From positions 1-7,672 of the forward strand of contig JAMOTW010000089.1 of NCBI GenBank assembly GCA_027062125.1: a stretch of 7,672 nucleotides of DNA. The letters run 5' to 3'. The stretch's first letter is position 1. Every line of letters begins with the position of its first letter. This DNA is from Thermococcus sp. Its GTDB lineage: Archaea > Methanobacteriota_B > Thermococci > Thermococcales > Thermococcaceae. Made by a program: the position numbers and the translations under genes. Under the pieces are notes generated by a model. It saw only the letters and a list, made by a program, of their open reading frames with translations, did no database searches and was not told the origin of the DNA. Of this stretch, positions 6,074-7,672 are shown in pieces.

Positions 6074-7348
6074 TCAACCCTCCAGCCTGAGTCCAGCCTC
6101 CTCGTTAACCGTTCTCCAGCTCCGCCCGAAGAGGAGGGGAAGCCTTCCGGGCTTCACAATCTTCTCCCACCTTTCGAGGAGCTTGGCCTCTTCTCTGAAG
6201 GCCCATTCCGTCAAAGCTCTCAAATCCTCCGGCGTCTTCTCAATCTCTCTCGCCTTCTCTACTATCCCAGCCTGCAGTCGGTCCCTCTCGCGGGCGAAGT
6301 CATCGATGTAGCTCCTGTAGTTCGTCAGAAACTTCCTGTGGAAGGCCTCGAAGCGCCACCAGTATGCCCCGGGATCGTAGCGGTCGGTGGGTTCCTTTCC
6401 GAGGTCTGGGAGGCCGCCCTCGAAGGTCACTGGCTTGAAGATGCTCAGGCAGGGGTTTGACGTGCCCGTGAACCAGTGAAAGCCCTTTCCAAGCTCGGAA
6501 ACCTGAGAAGAGGCAGTCTGAGATGGCCTCGTCAGGCCGCCGTAGTGCATGCATATGTCCCTCATAGAGCCCTTCTCCGGGCGGTAGGACTCAAAGGAGT
6601 GGGAGCGAAGAAGGGACATCATGTACCCGAGCGTTATCTCGCCCTCGTGCTCCTTCAGCCTCTTCAGTGTGAAGGCCCTCCGCTCCCTGCCGTGGGCAAA
6701 GTGGGTGTAAAACCTGTCTGAGAAGTGTTTCGCGAAGCTGAAGGAGCCCTTTCTCGCGAGCCTCTCGACGCCTTCTGATGCCATGTCCCAGTCGCCTTCT
6801 ATCGTGAGGGCGTTGGAGATGGAGTAAACACCCTCGATTTTCTTTGCGGCCCATTCCTTCCCGACGGTCTCAAGAACCCAGGCCTCCCTTGGGTCGGCTA
6901 TTATGAAGGAGCTGAAGTAGTAGAGCCTGTGGCCCTTGCTCCCGTTCCCACCCTGCAAGCCATTCTCAACGATGCCTGTTATGAACTCCAGGGCCTCCTT
7001 CGCGCTCTTCGCCCTCTCGAGGGCGAGGCGTATCATGTCCATTCCGGTTATCCCCTTCTCCGGCACCTTGACCCTCGTGAAGACTGCGGTGTTGCCTATC
7101 GCCAGCTCGAACTCGTTCACGCCCATCTCTGCCCCCCACATCCACCAGGGGCGGGAGAGGATTACCGCGTAGGTCTCTTTCACCTGAGGAAAGTCCACGT
7201 AGGTTAACCTGACCTTCTCCTCCTCATGCCTGGTCCCCGGTATGAACTCAAGGATCTGAGCTTCGTTCGGCTCGCGGTCGCTGTTCTTGGCGAAGAGAGT
7301 TACTCCCTCCTTGGTGGCCTCGGGAGTGGCCACGAGAATATCGCACAT
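6074..7348 (-). CDS. Secernin-like C69 family peptidase (Ntn-hydrolase dipeptidase)
   Basis: The 424-residue protein begins MCDILVATPEAT; Cys2, exposed when Met1 is removed, would be the N-terminal nucleophile of this Ntn-hydrolase family. Other secernin/C69 hallmarks are FAKNSDREPNEAQ (19-31), WGAEMGVNE (71-79), IGNTAVFT (84-91), GGNGSKG, RPSQTASSQVSEL with Thr278-Ser281, and FTGTSNPCLSIFKP (293-306). Known bacterial members are dipeptidases with broad specificity; whether secernin-like archaeal members cleave dipeptides or other amides is not settled. No signal peptide or propeptide is visible, so it acts in the cytosol and matures only by Met removal. The ATG at 7348 is supported by GGTGA (7357-7353) and a TATA box. 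It is the first gene of an operon with the GH1 gene, whose ribosome site lies in its last codons. Composition matches the GC-rich neighbours. Confidence 0.9.
   Translation of the reverse strand: MCDILVATPEATKEGVTLFAKNSDREPNEAQILEFIPGTRHEEEKVRLTYVDFPQVKETYAVILSRPWWMWGAEMGVNEFELAIGNTAVFTRVKVPEKGITGMDMIRLALERAKSAKEALEFITGIVENGLQGGNGSKGHRLYYFSSFIIADPREAWVLETVGKEWAAKKIEGVYSISNALTIEGDWDMASEGVERLARKGSFSFAKHFSDRFYTHFAHGRERRAFTLKRLKEHEGEITLGYMMSLLRSHSFESYRPEKGSMRDICMHYGGLTRPSQTASSQVSELGKGFHWFTGTSNPCLSIFKPVTFEGGLPDLGKEPTDRYDPGAYWWRFEAFHRKFLTNYRSYIDDFARERDRLQAGIVEKAREIEKTPEDLRALTEWAFREEAKLLERWEKIVKPGRLPLLFGRSWRTVNEEAGLRLEG
6078..6083 (-). promoter_or_regulatory. Ribosome binding site of the GH1 gene, embedded in the end of the C69 gene
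   Basis: GGAGGG on the minus strand encodes the last residues (Glu-Gly) of the C69 protein, directly followed by its TGA (6076-6074) and then the GH1 ATG at 6071. The spacing of about 7 bases favours ATG 6071 over TTG 6077. Confidence 0.75.
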
Positions 7349-7376
7349 GGTTTCACCCGTGAACCATTGGGAGAAG

Positions 7377-7385
7377 TTTTATAAG
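7377..7385. promoter_or_regulatory. Single palindromic TATA box serving two divergent genes
   Basis: TTTTATAAG on the plus strand reads CTTATAAAA on the minus strand, with the perfect palindrome TTATAA at 7379-7384. Its centre is about 27 bases before the MFS ATG (7409) and about 33 bases before the C69 ATG (7348), both proper distances. No other TATA-like element lies in the 60-base gap. The plus orientation has the more purine-rich BRE flank (GGGAGAAG). Confidence 0.65.
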
Positions 7386-7408
7386 AGGCTTTCCGTTAGG
7401 GCCGGCCG

Positions 7409-7672
7409 ATGAGGAGGGAGCTGACGGTACTCCAGGGACGCAGGGAGAAGGCGGGGAAGCTGAGGAGGCTGAAGGTGAAGAGGAAGAACGTCTTCCTGTT
7501 AGCCGTCTCCATGTTCCTCGCCAACGTCGCCTTCGGCATGGCCTTCCCATACCTGAGCGTCTACATGCGCCTCCTCGGCGGAACGATGCTGATGGTCGGC
7601 CTCCTGAGCGTCGCCTTCAACCTGACCTCGACGGTCTTCCAGTACCCCTTCGGCTGGCTGTCGGACTCGACC
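7409..7672 (+). CDS. MFS transporter, N-terminal part only
   Basis: The frame runs from ATG 7409 to the window edge without a stop, giving 88 residues. After a strongly basic N-terminus of about 26 residues come two hydrophobic helices (about 27-49 and 58-80), then FGWLSDS at about 81-87, the start of the major facilitator motif A (G-x-L-x-D) between helices 1 and 2. This marks a 12-helix membrane transporter whose substrate cannot be told from this part. The TATA box at 7377-7385 predicts a transcript start only a few bases before ATG 7409, with no ribosome site upstream, so the mRNA is probably nearly leaderless. An alternative GTG at 7475 has an excellent GAGGAGG (7462-7468) 6 bases before it and would drop the 22-residue basic tail. 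The gene diverges from the C69-GH1 operon, so peptide or sugar transport is possible but is only inference. Confidence 0.8.
   Translation, partial: MRRELTVLQGRREKAGKLRRLKVKRKNVFLLAVSMFLANVAFGMAFPYLSVYMRLLGGTMLMVGLLSVAFNLTSTVFQYPFGWLSDST

Noticed and set aside
1..7672. CRISPR arrays, tRNA or rRNA genes, insertion sequences
   Set aside because: No spaced direct repeats, tRNA cloverleaf, rRNA signature, transposase or terminal repeats were seen on either strand.

Overview
The window reads as a stretch of a GC-rich hyperthermophilic archaeal chromosome, almost certainly Thermococcus or a close relative. The evidence is compact gene packing, archaeal TATA boxes 25-35 bases before start codons, GGTGA/GGAGG ribosome sites, oligo-T terminators, and proteins that read like Pyrococcus/Thermococcus orthologues: a proline dehydrogenase alpha/beta pair, an archaeal galactokinase of about 350 residues, and a GH1 glycosidase of about 420 residues of the PH0366 type. 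Species cannot be fixed from the sequence alone.

Layout, left to right. Positions 1-1970 (+) hold the 3' part of a dye-linked L-proline dehydrogenase alpha subunit and the full beta subunit, joined stop-to-start, ending in a T-rich terminator. Positions 2030-3091 (+) encode galactokinase from its own TATA box. Positions 3092-3362 are non-coding and increasingly AT-rich. Positions 3363-4754 (+) encode a 463-residue secreted protein that I do not recognise; its base composition is much lower in GC than its neighbours, and its promoter carries a perfect 7-bp inverted repeat. Positions 4755-4808 hold converging oligo-T terminators. On the minus strand, 7348-6074 encodes a secernin-like C69 peptidase, followed with overlap by a GH1 beta-glycosidase (6071-4809), apparently as one operon. 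A 60-bp divergent promoter region with a single palindromic TATA box separates this operon from the start of an MFS transporter (+, 7409 to the window edge).

How the genes fit together. Proline dehydrogenase feeds electrons from proline, a peptide-fermentation product, into the cell. The C69 peptidase would supply free amino acids from peptides. The GH1 enzyme can release galactose or glucose from beta-glycosides, and galactokinase would channel galactose onward. The window is thus a peptide/sugar salvage neighbourhood. The one element that does not fit is the AT-rich gene for a secreted orphan protein inserted between galK and the GH1 gene; it is the best candidate here for something undescribed.
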